A DNA stretch of 64,000 nt from Dyadobacter sp. CY323 (GCF_021390245.1 NZ_JAJUXH010000002.1:124001-188000); one strand, 5' to 3'. Counted from the stretch's first letter, positions 1 through 9,405 are shown. Notes: a model not told the origin generated them from the sequence alone. Program-made: numbers and translations.

Positions 1-542
1 TTCATTTGCACCTGTGCCGGGTTTGAAGCTCCCTGGTTTCCCATTTGCGTTACTACCTTATATTTACGAGCTGCTTCAGTCAGCATCCGTGCCTCGTAGA
101 TATCATGGGTCAATGGCTTCTGAACATACACGTGTTTGCCGCGTTGCATAGCTGCCATTGCGATGATTGCGTGCATGTGGTCGGTTGTCGAAACAGTTAC
201 GGCGTCGATACCTTTTTCCATTTCGTCAAACATCTTACGGAAGTCCTTATACTTCTTAGCGTTGGGATGAAGCTCAAAATTCTTTTTAACCTGGGCCTGA
301 CCCCAGTCAACGTCGCACAACGCTACCATATTTTCTGCCCCTTTGTTCCAGGCATTATTGGTATCCGAGAACCCTTTCCCGCCAACTCCAACGCCTGCTA
401 TATTTAATTTATCACTTGGGGCGCGATACCCTTTACCCAAAACATGGCGCGGAACTATAAAAAAACTGCCAATTGCTGCTGCCGAACTCTTTTGTAAAAA
501 GTCACGGCGGTTAACATCTTTCGGTTTATTTTCTTGACTCAT
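1..542 (-). CDS. Gfo/Idh/MocA family oxidoreductase, N-terminal part (runs off the left edge)
   Basis: The reverse strand reads from ATG at 542 to the window edge without a stop, giving about 180 residues. The N-terminus has a Tat-type signal (NRRDFLQKSSAAAIGSFF), which is usual for exported Gfo/Idh/MocA proteins of Bacteroidota. A Rossmann start follows (KLNIAGVGVGGKG), then VALCDVD, and the family motif with the conserved lysine (GKHVYVQKPLTHDIYEAR). These enzymes oxidise or isomerise sugars with bound NAD(P); the substrate cannot be told from this half. The rest of the gene lies outside the window, so neither length nor C-terminal domain can be judged. Confidence 0.9.
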   Translation of the reverse strand, partial: MSQENKPKDVNRRDFLQKSSAAAIGSFFIVPRHVLGKGYRAPSDKLNIAGVGVGGKGFSDTNNAWNKGAENMVALCDVDWGQAQVKKNFELHPNAKKYKDFRKMFDEMEKGIDAVTVSTTDHMHAIIAMAAMQRGKHVYVQKPLTHDIYEARMLTEAARKYKVVTQMGNQGASNPAQVQM

Positions 543-683
543 CTGATTTGATAAAAAAATAAGTGGACAATAATAGATTAAAGCATGCGGATTCTGAATG
601 TTACTGTTCTGGCAATAGCGACTGCTGACGGCAATCTATTTTTCGGCGAAACAACAACGGAACCGTAAGGTGGGCCGGTATGT

Positions 684-715
684 TTTGAAGGCTGGGTATT
701 ATTCCTGTAACTTTG
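684..715 (+). promoter_or_regulatory. Bacteroidota-type promoter for panD
   Basis: TTTG at 684-687 and TAACTTTG at 708-715 are separated by 20 bases, matching the Bacteroidota -33/-7 pattern (TTTG, then TAnnTTTG). The panD start is about 45 bases further on. It probably drives the four-gene run to the terminator near 3500. Confidence 0.6.
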
Positions 716-760
716 GGAAATAATGCATTTTAGTAAAAATTCGACCTACATTAACGGGTA

Positions 761-1111
761 ATGCAAATAACAGTAATGAAATCGAAGATTCACCGGGTCA
801 AGGTGACTCAGGCTGAATTGAACTATGTAGGCAGTATTACAATCGATGAAGATTTGATGGATGCCGCCGGATTGATCGAAAATGAGCAAGTCCATATTGT
901 AAATAATAATAATGGCGAACGTTTCGTAACCTACGTCATCAAAGGTGAACGGGCTACCGGAATGATTTGTCTGAATGGCGCAGCCGCGCGGAGGGTACAA
1001 ATCGGCGACATTATCATTATCATCGCCTACGGATCTATGACTCAGGAAGAAGCGAAAAGTTTCAAACCAATGATCGTATTTCCTGATCACAATAACCACT
1101 TGGTTGTATAA
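761..1111 (+). CDS. panD: Aspartate 1-decarboxylase
   Basis: This 116-residue protein matches the short pyruvoyl enzyme PanD that makes beta-alanine from aspartate for pantothenate and coenzyme A. The self-cleavage site is visible as Gly24-Ser25 in NYVGSIT; Ser25 becomes the pyruvoyl group. The early KSKIHR motif, the stretch [15 protein letters not shown] and the [13 protein letters not shown] segment are all characteristic. The start [12 protein letters not shown] is preferred because the first residues form the family's usual N-terminal strand. It lies 33 bases before a membrane protein gene and has its own good promoter. Length is normal and the call is firm. Confidence 0.96.
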   Translation: MQITVMKSKIHRVKVTQAELNYVGSITIDEDLMDAAGLIENEQVHIVNNNNGERFVTYVIKGERATGMICLNGAAARRVQIGDIIIIIAYGSMTQEEAKSFKPMIVFPDHNNHLVV

Positions 1112-1144
1112 GCCTGTCTTTTACACAAACACCGCAGATTTTCT

Positions 1145-2173
1145 ATGAAAAACGTGTTACGTTATACGATATCACTTGTCCTCGCCGGGGCATTGCTCTG
1201 GTTTGTTTTCAAGGATATGAATCTGACGGAAATGCTCGACCGTTTTGCCGAGTCCGACTGGCGGTGGATAGCGGTTTCGTGCTTTTTCCTTTCATGTGCG
1301 CATGTTACCAGGGCATGGCGCTGGGGAATGCTTATGGAGCCTCTCGGGCATAAGCCTGGGATCGTTAACAGCACAGTATCAGTACTGACAGGCTATTTCG
1401 CCAACTACATCGTTCCAAGGATGGGCGAGGTAACGCGGTGCGGAACACTTTATAGGCTTGAAAAAATCCCTGTTAATCTCAGTTTTGGAACAGTAGTCGC
1501 CGAACGAATTTTTGATGTTCTGGTCCTGCTGGTCATGATCGGACTGAACTTTATTTTTGAATTTGATCGTCTGAGTACATTCTTTACTGATTTCTTTCAA
1601 AGCAAAATTGGAAACAATAACAGTGGCAGCAACAGCCTCTTGTGGGTTGCATTGGGTTTTCTAAGTGTAGCTATTCCCATTGCCATTTACACCATTGGGA
1701 GTAGGAAAAAAAGAGCCAAACTCATGCAGAATAATCTGGCAAATAAGATTGTCACGTTTGGAAAAGGGATGCTGGAAGGTTTGCTGAGCGTTCGCAGGCT
1801 CAAAAGCCCAGGACTCTTCATTCTCAGCACAATTGCAATCTGGGTATTTTATTATCTTGTTTCTTATGTACTTTTTTTCTGCATTCCCGAGACATCAAAT
1901 CTTGGCCCTCTGGCTGGTCTTACTTTACTAGTGGTCGGAGCGATTGGAATGACAGCCCCTACCCAGGGTGGTATTGGTGCATATCACCTTTTGGTCGGTA
2001 ATGTTATGATCCTGTACGGATTGTCCCAGAATGACGGGATCACATTAGCTACATTTATTCATGGAGCGCAAATGGTCTTCATGTTAGCAGTCGGTGCACT
2101 GGCTTTTTTATATGTTATAATTCAAAACAAAAAAGAAGTGCCGACACCTGAACAGGTATCCGCAGAAAATTAA
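1145..2173 (+). CDS. Flippase-like integral membrane protein (lysylphosphatidylglycerol synthase TM / YbhN family)
   Basis: A 342-residue polytopic membrane protein with about eight hydrophobic helices. It carries features of the LPG-synthase transmembrane (UPF0104/YbhN) family: RAWRWGMLMEP after the second helix, a conserved NYIVPRMGEVTRC segment, and GMTAPTQGGIGAYHLL near the C-terminus. There is no soluble aminoacyl-transfer domain, so it is not a full MprF. Related proteins are thought to move or bind lipids or glycolipid precursors, but the substrate here is unknown. It sits between panD and rfaE2 in the same direction, which hints at, but does not prove, a role in envelope glycolipid supply. 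Confidence 0.85.
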   Translation: MKNVLRYTISLVLAGALLWFVFKDMNLTEMLDRFAESDWRWIAVSCFFLSCAHVTRAWRWGMLMEPLGHKPGIVNSTVSVLTGYFANYIVPRMGEVTRCGTLYRLEKIPVNLSFGTVVAERIFDVLVLLVMIGLNFIFEFDRLSTFFTDFFQSKIGNNNSGSNSLLWVALGFLSVAIPIAIYTIGSRKKRAKLMQNNLANKIVTFGKGMLEGLLSVRRLKSPGLFILSTIAIWVFYYLVSYVLFFCIPETSNLGPLAGLTLLVVGAIGMTAPTQGGIGAYHLLVGNVMILYGLSQNDGITLATFIHGAQMVFMLAVGALAFLYVIIQNKKEVPTPEQVSAEN

Positions 2174-2251
2174 TTTAACGATTTTCAATAGTCTGGCCAA
2201 TTCGAAAGTTAGTATGATACCATATTAACTTTTTAACATTTATACCATTCC

Positions 2252-2743
2252 ATGATGAACTTCACTGAAAGCAAAATCCTCCGTTTAGAAGAAGCGATCC
2301 CAACAGTTGAAGACTGGCAACGTGCTGGCCAGAAAGTGGTTTTTACAAACGGATGTTTTGACATTGTCCATTTGGGACATATTGATTACCTCGAAAAAGC
2401 ACGCGCATTAGGTGATAGGCTGGTCCTTGGATTGAATACGGATGCGTCCGTCAGCAGGCTCAAAGGCCCATTGCGTCCGGTGGTAAATGAGTATGCACGA
2501 GCAAGGCTCATGGCAGCGTTGTCCTTTATAGATGCTGTCATTTTGTTCGACGAACCGACGCCTAGTCAGTTGATTGAGGCAGTAAAACCTGACATTTTGG
2601 TCAAAGGAGACGATTATACCATAGAAAATATAGCTGGCGCGGATTTTGTTTTGGGTAAAGGAGGTGAGGTAAAAACGATCGCCCTCGTGAAGGGTTACTC
2701 GACTACCGCATTAATTGAAAAAATAAAACAAGGATATAACTGA
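2252..2743 (+). CDS. rfaE2: D-glycero-beta-D-manno-heptose 1-phosphate adenylyltransferase
   Basis: A 163-residue single-domain nucleotidyltransferase with the family signature TNGCFDIVHLGHIDYLEKA (HxGH at residues 40-43), followed by LVLGLNTDASVSRLKGP and LVKGDDYTIENIAGAD. It matches the C-terminal half of E. coli HldE, which charges heptose-1-phosphate with AMP to give ADP-heptose for lipopolysaccharide. In Bacteroidota this half is often a separate protein. The sugar kinase half is not in the window. The paired methionines at the start leave the exact start one codon uncertain. It ends 7 bases before the zinc protease gene, so the two are probably co-transcribed. Confidence 0.9.
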   Translation: MMNFTESKILRLEEAIPTVEDWQRAGQKVVFTNGCFDIVHLGHIDYLEKARALGDRLVLGLNTDASVSRLKGPLRPVVNEYARARLMAALSFIDAVILFDEPTPSQLIEAVKPDILVKGDDYTIENIAGADFVLGKGGEVKTIALVKGYSTTALIEKIKQGYN

Positions 2744-2750
2744 TATAGCT

Positions 2751-3431
2751 ATGATAGGGATATATGTGATTGGTGGACTTGTGATGCTCGTTAGCTTTTA
2801 TGTGCAATGGCGTCTCAAGAGTAAGTTTGAAGAATATTCTCAGGTTGGGTTAAGCAATGGAATGAGCGGAAAGGAAATCGCTGAAACCATGCTTCGTGAA
2901 AGTGGTATTTATGACGTGCGGGTTGTTTCTGTTGAAGGAAGGCTGACTGACCATTATAACCCGGCAGATAAAACGGTTAACCTGAGCCCTGATGTGTTTT
3001 ACGGAAGAAGTGTTTCGGCCGCGGCGGTAGCTTCTCATGAATGCGGGCACGCGGTGCAACATGCCACCGCTTATAAATGGCTTCAATTCCGCTCACAAAT
3101 GGTGCCATTCCTGAGCATTGCTTCACAATATATGCAATGGATTATCCTCGCCGGCATTTTTATGATTAACACTACCGTCATTCCGCTGACTATCGGGGTC
3201 GCGTTGTTTGGAGCAACAACTTTGTTCAGCTTCATTACTCTTCCCGTTGAATATGATGCAAGTAACAGAGCGCTGGCCTGGATTAAAAGCAACAGAATTG
3301 TAAATGAAAAAGAGTATGTAATGTCCGCTGATGCATTAAAATGGGCTGCCCGTACGTACCTGGTTGCTGCTATCGGTTCACTGGCTACATTACTTTACTA
3401 TGTAAGTCTTCTTATGGGACGCAGAGATTAA
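2751..3431 (+). CDS. Membrane zinc metallopeptidase, YugP family
   Basis: A 226-residue membrane protein with the zinc-binding motif HECGH (His96, Glu97, His100) in the setting AAVASHECGHAVQHA, an N-terminal helix and two or three later hydrophobic helices. The pattern SGKEIAETMLRESG, then DHYNPADKTVNLSPDVF before the zinc site, and LPVEYDASNRAL after it, is that of the YugP-type neutral zinc metallopeptidases. Their substrates are not well known; a membrane protein quality role is an inference. The gene starts 7 bases after rfaE2 and is followed by a strong terminator. Confidence 0.88.
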   Translation: MIGIYVIGGLVMLVSFYVQWRLKSKFEEYSQVGLSNGMSGKEIAETMLRESGIYDVRVVSVEGRLTDHYNPADKTVNLSPDVFYGRSVSAAAVASHECGHAVQHATAYKWLQFRSQMVPFLSIASQYMQWIILAGIFMINTTVIPLTIGVALFGATTLFSFITLPVEYDASNRALAWIKSNRIVNEKEYVMSADALKWAARTYLVAAIGSLATLLYYVSLLMGRRD

Positions 3432-3469
3432 CAATTTGTCCTCCTGAGCGGAACTTCATCTAAGATTTA

Positions 3470-3503
3470 CTTGTCACCCTGCGCTCAGGGTGACAAGTTT
3501 TTT
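3470..3503 (+). terminator. Rho-independent terminator after the panD-yugP run
   Basis: A perfect 12-bp stem (3470-3481 with 3486-3497, cttgtcaccctg / cagggtgacaag) has a 4-base loop and is followed directly by six T. It lies 39 bases after the stop of the protease gene and 41 bases before the stop of the convergent FG-GAP gene. Confidence 0.9.
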
Positions 3504-3543
3504 GGGTAGCCCGCAGAGGCAATTTCGCAAAACGTTGACAATT

Positions 3544-4713
3544 TCATTTTTTCCTCTGATTCCAGTACACGACCACATTATGGGTAGCACGTCCAGAAGC
3601 GATCACATCCAGGTCACCGTCGCCGTCGAGATCACTGGCAATCAGGTCTTCGCAGGCGATCTTAATTTTCTCATCGAGCGTATATTCCTGCCACTTCTTG
3701 CCTTCCGTATCTGAGCCTACAAAAATCCTCACTCCGGTTTCACCAATTACATTCGGGTTCCGCCAGCCCATTACTACCTGATCTCTTCCCTGTCCAAAAA
3801 AATCTCCGCAAGCCAGCGCGTGACCTTCTTTGATCTTATCTGTCAAAACCGTCCGATTGTCTTTTGAATATACGACCAGAGAAGTGCCATGCATCGGTTC
3901 GATCGTGGCCGTGAACAGCTGATTTTTACCCAAACTACCAGTCCGGATTTCCCCCACGCCCTGATCGGCCACCATCCAGTTTCCTGACGGCGCCCACCCG
4001 TCTGCTCCGCTTAAAAATACTTGCACACCTTCCTTACCGGCGACAGAAAGCCCAAGCAATCGACCCGGAACTTCCATAGGCTGCAAGTTATGTGTCATAT
4101 GCATATTTGTTTCCAGCAATTGATAACTCCACAGACCCTTCCGGTTTTCGGGTACATCGAAAATGATGAGTTTCACGCCGGCGCCTACTCCACCTGCATT
4201 TCCTTCGCCATGCAAGGGTAATACGGCCAGCTGGAATCCATCATCCGCTTTTTTCACCCATTGCATCCGGTGGATTGTTACTTCATGATGTAATCGTACC
4301 GGCTCCCAGAGCTGAGTTCTGTCATCAGGTGCATTCATATAAAATACAGCGCCAGACAGTTTGTTGTTCTTCGTCTCAGACGGATTCCATTGCGCGCCAA
4401 CAGCCACTTCCACTTTCCCGTCTCCATCAATATCCCTCGCCGCGATACACACATTATCTTGTTCAGTAAGATCCTTAGCAATGACGTATCGAACCCATTT
4501 TCCACTTTTACCGCCCGGATTTTTGTACCAAACAATTTCTTTTTTATCTGCTAAAAGTATATCCTTTTTACCGTCGCCATCGACATCACCAGCTGCTAAA
4601 CCGTAACCAATGCTAATATTATCGTCGATCACTTCCCCATTGAATGTCGGCGTTTGTGAAACCGCATTCCGGGTCATCAGGATTGATACGACAAGTATAA
4701 CTATTCTATTCAT
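3544..4713 (-). CDS. Secreted FG-GAP/VCBS repeat protein
   Basis: A 389-residue protein with an N-terminal signal peptide (MNRIVILVVSILMTRNAVSQ). It contains calcium-loop motifs typical of FG-GAP/VCBS beta-propeller repeats: GDVDGDGKKDILLAD, ARDIDGDGKVEVAVG, and SDLDGDGDLDVIASG near the end, with degenerate copies between. Such proteins fold as secreted propellers and bind partners or polysaccharides; no catalytic site is seen. It resembles the protein at 24333-25535 in size and layout. It stands alone, flanked by divergent gcvT and a convergent terminator. No T9SS tail is present. Confidence 0.85.
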   Translation of the reverse strand: MNRIVILVVSILMTRNAVSQTPTFNGEVIDDNISIGYGLAAGDVDGDGKKDILLADKKEIVWYKNPGGKSGKWVRYVIAKDLTEQDNVCIAARDIDGDGKVEVAVGAQWNPSETKNNKLSGAVFYMNAPDDRTQLWEPVRLHHEVTIHRMQWVKKADDGFQLAVLPLHGEGNAGGVGAGVKLIIFDVPENRKGLWSYQLLETNMHMTHNLQPMEVPGRLLGLSVAGKEGVQVFLSGADGWAPSGNWMVADQGVGEIRTGSLGKNQLFTATIEPMHGTSLVVYSKDNRTVLTDKIKEGHALACGDFFGQGRDQVVMGWRNPNVIGETGVRIFVGSDTEGKKWQEYTLDEKIKIACEDLIASDLDGDGDLDVIASGRATHNVVVYWNQRKK

Positions 4714-4809
4714 GTGTCAGCTAGTCAAGGGGTTGAGCTATAAATGTTTTTACCTATTTTTTCACAATATACTTCAAAAAGACTACTGAGACCGCTGAAA
4801 AAAGAGTTT

Positions 4810-4843
4810 TTTGTGGGGCTTTGCCAGTCATTGCATACTTTTG
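4810..4843 (+). promoter_or_regulatory. Probable promoter for gcvT
   Basis: TACTTTTG at 4836-4843 matches the Bacteroidota -7 element TAnnTTTG. TTTG at 4810-4813 could be the -33 element, but the spacer is 22 bases, slightly long. The gcvT start is 28 bases downstream of the -7 element. Confidence 0.5.
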
Positions 4844-4871
4844 CAAATTAATGTGATCCAATTTACCATTC

Positions 4872-5954
4872 ATGAAAACAGTCCCTTTGCATCAGGTTCA
4901 TGTCGAGCTCGGTGCCAAAATAGTGCCATTTGCGGGGTTTGAAATGCCTGTACGTTATTCATCTGATCTGGACGAACATCATGCAGTGAGAAATAACGTT
5001 GGCATCTTCGATGTGTCACACATGGGCGAGTTCAGCATAAAAGGCCCGAAAGCACTCGATTTGATACAAAAGGTTACGTCAAATGACGCGGCTGCTTTAT
5101 TTGATGGCAAGGTTCAATATAGTTATTTGCCGAATGCGACCGGCGGTGTGGTGGACGACCTGCTCGTTTATCGGATCGCGGAGGACGATTATTTTCTGGT
5201 CGTAAATGCATCCAATATCGAGAAAGACTGGAACTGGATCCAGAGTCAGAATTCGGAAGGCGCATTCATGGAAGATCTTTCCGACTCACTATGCCTTTTT
5301 GCAGTTCAGGGGCCAAATGCAACTGCTACGCTGCAGAAATTGACGGAAGTGGATTTGTCCACAATGGATTATTATACATTCAAAATCGGCGAAATGGCCG
5401 GTATCAGTAATGTGATCATTTCTGCGACCGGGTATACCGGGGCGGGAGGTTTTGAAATATATGTTAAAAACGAAGATGCTGAAAGTGTGTGGAAATCCAT
5501 ATTTGAGGCGGGTGAAGAATTTGGTATAAAACCGGTCGGATTAGGCGCGAGAGATACTCTTAGGTTGGAAAAGGGCTTTTGTCTTTACGGAAACGACATT
5601 GACGACACCACGTCGCCATTGGAAGCCGGACTTGGCTGGGTTACCAAATTCACAAAAGACTTTATCAACTCCGAGGGATTAAAAAAGCAAAAAGAAGAAG
5701 GGATAAAACGCAAATTAGTAGGCTTTGAAATGATCGACCGGGGAATCCCGCGCGGACACTACGAACTTACTGATTACGAGGGCAATAAGCTGGGCGAGGT
5801 AACTTCCGGAACGCAGTCACCTACATTACAAAAAGGAATTGGAATGGGTTATGTTCCCACTGCATTCAGCAAACCTGACACGGAGATATTTGTAAAAGTC
5901 CGGGACAAACTGTTGAAAGCGAAAACAGTTAAAATGCCTTTTGTAAAAAATTAA
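4872..5954 (+). CDS. gcvT: Aminomethyltransferase (glycine cleavage system T protein)
   Basis: A 360-residue protein of normal GcvT length. It transfers the aminomethyl group from the lipoylated H protein to tetrahydrofolate, releasing ammonia. Recognisable segments are the start [38 protein letters not shown], the folate-site region [12 protein letters not shown], and [22 protein letters not shown]. The C-terminal beta-barrel part ([21 protein letters not shown]) is intact. The other glycine cleavage genes are not in the window. comB follows after 37 bases in the same direction. Confidence 0.97.
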   Translation: MKTVPLHQVHVELGAKIVPFAGFEMPVRYSSDLDEHHAVRNNVGIFDVSHMGEFSIKGPKALDLIQKVTSNDAAALFDGKVQYSYLPNATGGVVDDLLVYRIAEDDYFLVVNASNIEKDWNWIQSQNSEGAFMEDLSDSLCLFAVQGPNATATLQKLTEVDLSTMDYYTFKIGEMAGISNVIISATGYTGAGGFEIYVKNEDAESVWKSIFEAGEEFGIKPVGLGARDTLRLEKGFCLYGNDIDDTTSPLEAGLGWVTKFTKDFINSEGLKKQKEEGIKRKLVGFEMIDRGIPRGHYELTDYEGNKLGEVTSGTQSPTLQKGIGMGYVPTAFSKPDTEIFVKVRDKLLKAKTVKMPFVKN

Positions 5955-5991
5955 TCATCCCAAAAGCCCTATCGTTTCGATTGCATTTTTT

Positions 5992-6702
5992 ATGAAACAA
6001 CTTGATGTTTGCCTTACCCCCGATCTGCTTCATTTACACAAGCTTGATAATTCCATTGTTGTTGTAGCCGACATTTTCAGGGCTACTTCTTGTATGGTTA
6101 CTGGTCTGGCGTATGGTGTAAAAAGCATTACTCCGGTCGCCACCGTAGAAGAATGTAAGTTTTTACAAGACAAAGGTTTTATTGCCGCCGCCGAACGCGA
6201 CGCTAGAAAAGTGGAAGGTTTTGATCTGGACAATTCCCCATTCAGCTATATGAATGAGCGTTTGATCGGTTCACAGATCGCGATGACGACAACAAACGGA
6301 ACATTATCCATCTCCAAAGCGAAAACTTCGGCAGTTAAAGTGATGATCGGAGCGTTCCTTAATCTCGGTGCGCTCGCCAATCAGCTGAAATCCGAACAAT
6401 ACGACATTCTGGTGCTTTGTGCAGGCTGGAAGGGTCGTCCGAACCTGGAAGATACATTGTTTGCTGGGGCATTGGCGGATTCGCTGAAAGATGAGTTTAT
6501 GTTACCGGAAGACGGAACACTCATGGCGCAACGTTTATATCTTCAGAGTAAAAATAACCTGTTGGCCAGCGTATCAAATTCGTCTCACGTACGTCGTTTA
6601 CAACGGTTAGGCATTCAAAAAGACATATCCTATTGTTTACAAACGGATCTTTACGACGTAGTACCAGTATTGCGCGGCAGTACGTTGGTCGCTATGAATT
6701 AG
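5992..6702 (+). CDS. comB: 2-phosphosulfolactate phosphatase
   Basis: A 236-residue ComB-family protein. The family removes phosphate from 2-phosphosulfolactate, a step known from coenzyme M synthesis. Visible family segments are VVADIFRATSCMVTGLAYG near the N-terminus, AAERDARKVEGFDLDNSPF, AMTTTNGTLSISKA and LCAGWKGRPNLEDTLFAGAL. Bacteroidota do not make coenzyme M, so the biological role here is open; no ComA or sulfolactate dehydrogenase is nearby. The gene lies between gcvT and a secreted repeat protein, with short gaps that suggest one transcript. Confidence 0.9.
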   Translation: MKQLDVCLTPDLLHLHKLDNSIVVVADIFRATSCMVTGLAYGVKSITPVATVEECKFLQDKGFIAAAERDARKVEGFDLDNSPFSYMNERLIGSQIAMTTTNGTLSISKAKTSAVKVMIGAFLNLGALANQLKSEQYDILVLCAGWKGRPNLEDTLFAGALADSLKDEFMLPEDGTLMAQRLYLQSKNNLLASVSNSSHVRRLQRLGIQKDISYCLQTDLYDVVPVLRGSTLVAMN

Positions 6703-6722
6703 TATATAATCAACCTTCACAC

Positions 6723-8684
6723 ATGTTTCGATTCGTCTTTATCTTCTTTTGCGGGTTAATACTCTGCACAAATCATGCGGAAGCGCAGAGAAAATCAGCG
6801 TCCCCGAGACGACAGATTTTAGCTCCGAAAAAAAAGGCGCCGGTCCCGGAAAAGCAATCTGTACCTATTGCACCGGAAACGTCAATTTCTGCACAACCGA
6901 AGGCGACGGTTTCTGATCCGGATTCAACACAGATCATCGAAACAGACACTACGTCGGCAGATACTTTGACAGAGAAAGCCGCCGAAGAATTATTGGAAAA
7001 AGCACCAAAAACGGCCGCTGACAGCATTCACTCGTATAAAATAACGGTTGACGATATTTCCTACCTGTCGGTATGCCCCGGAACTACCATAACGATCCCA
7101 TTCAAAATAGACGGTCCGTTTGACGAAGACAACACATTTGTCGCCCAAATGATAGATGCGACCGGAAAGGCGGTTCCCATCTCACTACCCGTCAAAAAAA
7201 GCCCGGTAAAGGCTGTGATACCTTCTTATAAATTAGGTGGTGAGGTTTACAGGATCCAGATTATCAGCACGATTCCGGTTGTAAAAAGCCAGGAAGTTTC
7301 TTTGCGGCTTTTGCAGGCACCTACTGCACGAATCGATTTTCTGGATGGTACCCAGTCGGTAAGGATCATGCCCGGACAAGAAGCCAATCTCCGTGTCCAT
7401 TTTACGGGCGCGGCGCCGTGGTCGTTTCTTTTGTCGGACAGCACCGTAGTAAATCAAACATTATCCAATCCCCATTTCATTACGGTGAAGCCGAAAGACG
7501 TGAAAGCGTACAAAATTACCGGTGTTTCCAACGCATGCGGAAGCGGGACAACTACTGGTGAGGCAATCGTAAATGTGAACAACAATCCTGAGCCCAAGCT
7601 TGAATTGAAAGAGGTTGAAAAAATAGCGAAGTTATGCAGCGGAATACCTTTTCAGGTTCCGTTTAATGCCACAGGTAAATTTAAAGAAGGGAACAAGTTT
7701 GTGGTTCAGATCGCCGAAAGAACCGGTGCTTTTAAAACCATATCCACCCCGGATACCAGCGGCTACATCACAACAGAAATTCCATCCAGCTATAAACCAG
7801 GAGAATACAAATTAAGGGTAACATCAACTGCCCCATACCTCGTAAGCCAGACTGCAAACATTTCCATTGTTTCTTCAACTGTAGCGGTACTGCAAAGAGA
7901 TTCGCTGCGTCTTGGAGAGAATGAATCCGGGGAACTTACCTTGAAATTTACAGGCGGTGGTCCCTGGTTCGTGCTGCTTTCCGATGGTACTTACGAAAAC
8001 AACATTCAGGAATCACCTTATAAAATGAAGGTTAAGCCTCAATATGATACGCAATATCAGATTACCTCGGCTGGGGGATTATGCGGAGTTGGAAAGTTCT
8101 CGGGTACTGCAAAGGTTTCTGTGAAAAGCGCACCGGCTAGCATTACCCTTGAAAAACTTCCTCAAAACCTGGTTTGCGCAGGATCCACATTTGATATTCC
8201 TTATAAAATTGAAGGCCGATATAACCCGGGCAATAAGTTTGTAGTACAGATAACCGATAAATCCGGTCGTTTTGTGAGTTTGCCAACCACGGTGACACCA
8301 ACTACCATGCAGGTGAAAATCAATCCTGGTACGGTGTCCGATACAATCCGCACACAAAAAATCCGAATCATTTCCTCTTCTCCCGCCGTCTCAAGCGCCA
8401 TCGAGGAAATTGATGTCATCGCGCCCAACAAGGCAATTGGTGAGGTTTCAGGACGAGGAAATGTTACTGCGGGGAGATCTACCAGAATTCAACTTAAATT
8501 CAAAAATGGACTTCCCCCGTGGTCATTTACGCTTTCAGACGGAACCGCAATCAATGGCACGTTTTTGAATCCGTATTTAATCTCCGTGTCTCCGGCAACG
8601 ACCACTGAATACACCATCAGCTCCTTAAAAAGTGGGTGTGGAACGGGTACCGGAAAAGGATCCGCAGTCGTGACGGTTGAATAA
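6723..8684 (+). CDS. Secreted protein with three tandem Ig-like double modules, function unknown
   Basis: The start at 6723 is chosen because it gives a clean signal peptide (MFRFVFIFFCGLILCTNHAEA) and avoids overlap with comB; an upstream start at 6633 would place this inside a longer non-signal N-terminus. The product is 653 residues. After a low-complexity Pro/Thr/Ala/Glu linker come three copies of a roughly 180-residue unit. Each unit has a first half starting CxG followed by IPFKIDG-like and FVxQI segments, and a second half with PWSFLLSDGT-like and a late ACGSGTTTG-like cysteine motif. The repeats look like beta-sandwich adhesin modules; this is inference. No T9SS tail or lipobox is seen. 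Confidence 0.75.
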   Translation: MFRFVFIFFCGLILCTNHAEAQRKSASPRRQILAPKKKAPVPEKQSVPIAPETSISAQPKATVSDPDSTQIIETDTTSADTLTEKAAEELLEKAPKTAADSIHSYKITVDDISYLSVCPGTTITIPFKIDGPFDEDNTFVAQMIDATGKAVPISLPVKKSPVKAVIPSYKLGGEVYRIQIISTIPVVKSQEVSLRLLQAPTARIDFLDGTQSVRIMPGQEANLRVHFTGAAPWSFLLSDSTVVNQTLSNPHFITVKPKDVKAYKITGVSNACGSGTTTGEAIVNVNNNPEPKLELKEVEKIAKLCSGIPFQVPFNATGKFKEGNKFVVQIAERTGAFKTISTPDTSGYITTEIPSSYKPGEYKLRVTSTAPYLVSQTANISIVSSTVAVLQRDSLRLGENESGELTLKFTGGGPWFVLLSDGTYENNIQESPYKMKVKPQYDTQYQITSAGGLCGVGKFSGTAKVSVKSAPASITLEKLPQNLVCAGSTFDIPYKIEGRYNPGNKFVVQITDKSGRFVSLPTTVTPTTMQVKINPGTVSDTIRTQKIRIISSSPAVSSAIEEIDVIAPNKAIGEVSGRGNVTAGRSTRIQLKFKNGLPPWSFTLSDGTAINGTFLNPYLISVSPATTTEYTISSLKSGCGTGTGKGSAVVTVE

Positions 8685-8710
8685 CTGTCATCCTAACCAA
8701 GCTATTTAAA

Positions 8711-9352
8711 ATGACTGACACGGATAAAGCACCATATATTGTAGGCATAACCGGTGGAAGCGCATCGGGGAAGACTTTTTTTATGAAAAGTCTGATTGAT
8801 GCTTTTGACAAAGAAGATGTGACACGTATTTCTCAGGATAACTATTACCGGCCCATTCATGAGATACCGAGAGATGAAAATGGAGTTGAAAACTTCGACT
8901 TGCCTGAGACCATTGATCATCACTTATTTGCAGAACACATTGCGGTACTCCGGGCTGGAAGGGAAGTTCATCAGAAAGAATACACATTCAATAACCCATT
9001 GATCACGCCAGAGATCCTGATCTTCGAGCCCAGGCCCATTATCATTGTCGAGGGGATCTTTGTCTTCTACTTCCCTGAAATTGCCAGACTAATCGACCTG
9101 AAAATTTTCGTGGACGCAAAGGAACATGTAAAAATAAAACGGAGGATTATCCGTGATAATAACGAACGCGGATATGATCTGGATGACGTACTTTATCGCT
9201 GGGAGCACCATGTAGCACCTACTTATGATAAGTTTATTGCTCCGCTACGCTCGGAATCAGATATGGTTATCAACAATAACACGCGGTTTGATACCGGCCT
9301 GCAAGTATTAATCGGCTTTTTAAAAGGTAAGCTGGAAGAGAGAAAAAGCTGA
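8711..9352 (+). CDS. udk: Uridine kinase
   Basis: A 213-residue P-loop kinase with Walker A motif GITGGSASGKT (residues 12-22). Later come SQDNYYRP, NFDLPETIDHHLFAEHI, PIIIVEGIFVFYFPEI (the Walker B-like strand) and FVDAKEHVKIKRRIIRDNNERG, in the order known for uridine/cytidine kinases. The enzyme phosphorylates uridine and cytidine in pyrimidine salvage. Length and motifs are normal. It follows the repeat protein by 26 bases and probably shares its transcript. Confidence 0.95.
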   Translation: MTDTDKAPYIVGITGGSASGKTFFMKSLIDAFDKEDVTRISQDNYYRPIHEIPRDENGVENFDLPETIDHHLFAEHIAVLRAGREVHQKEYTFNNPLITPEILIFEPRPIIIVEGIFVFYFPEIARLIDLKIFVDAKEHVKIKRRIIRDNNERGYDLDDVLYRWEHHVAPTYDKFIAPLRSESDMVINNNTRFDTGLQVLIGFLKGKLEERKS

Positions 9353-9362
9353 GACGATTGGT

Positions 9363-9370
9363 TAATTTTG
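9363..9370 (+). promoter_or_regulatory. Possible -7 promoter element before the lipoprotein gene
   Basis: TAATTTTG matches TAnnTTTG and lies 35 bases before the start codon at 9406. No convincing -33 TTTG was found at the right distance, so support is partial. Confidence 0.35.
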
Positions 9371-9405
9371 AATTCTTGATTGCTGTTTTTAACTAAAATC
9401 TGACT

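Noticed and set aside
746..1099. Long antisense open frame over panD
   Set aside because: panD in the other strand is complete and conserved; the antisense frame has no features.
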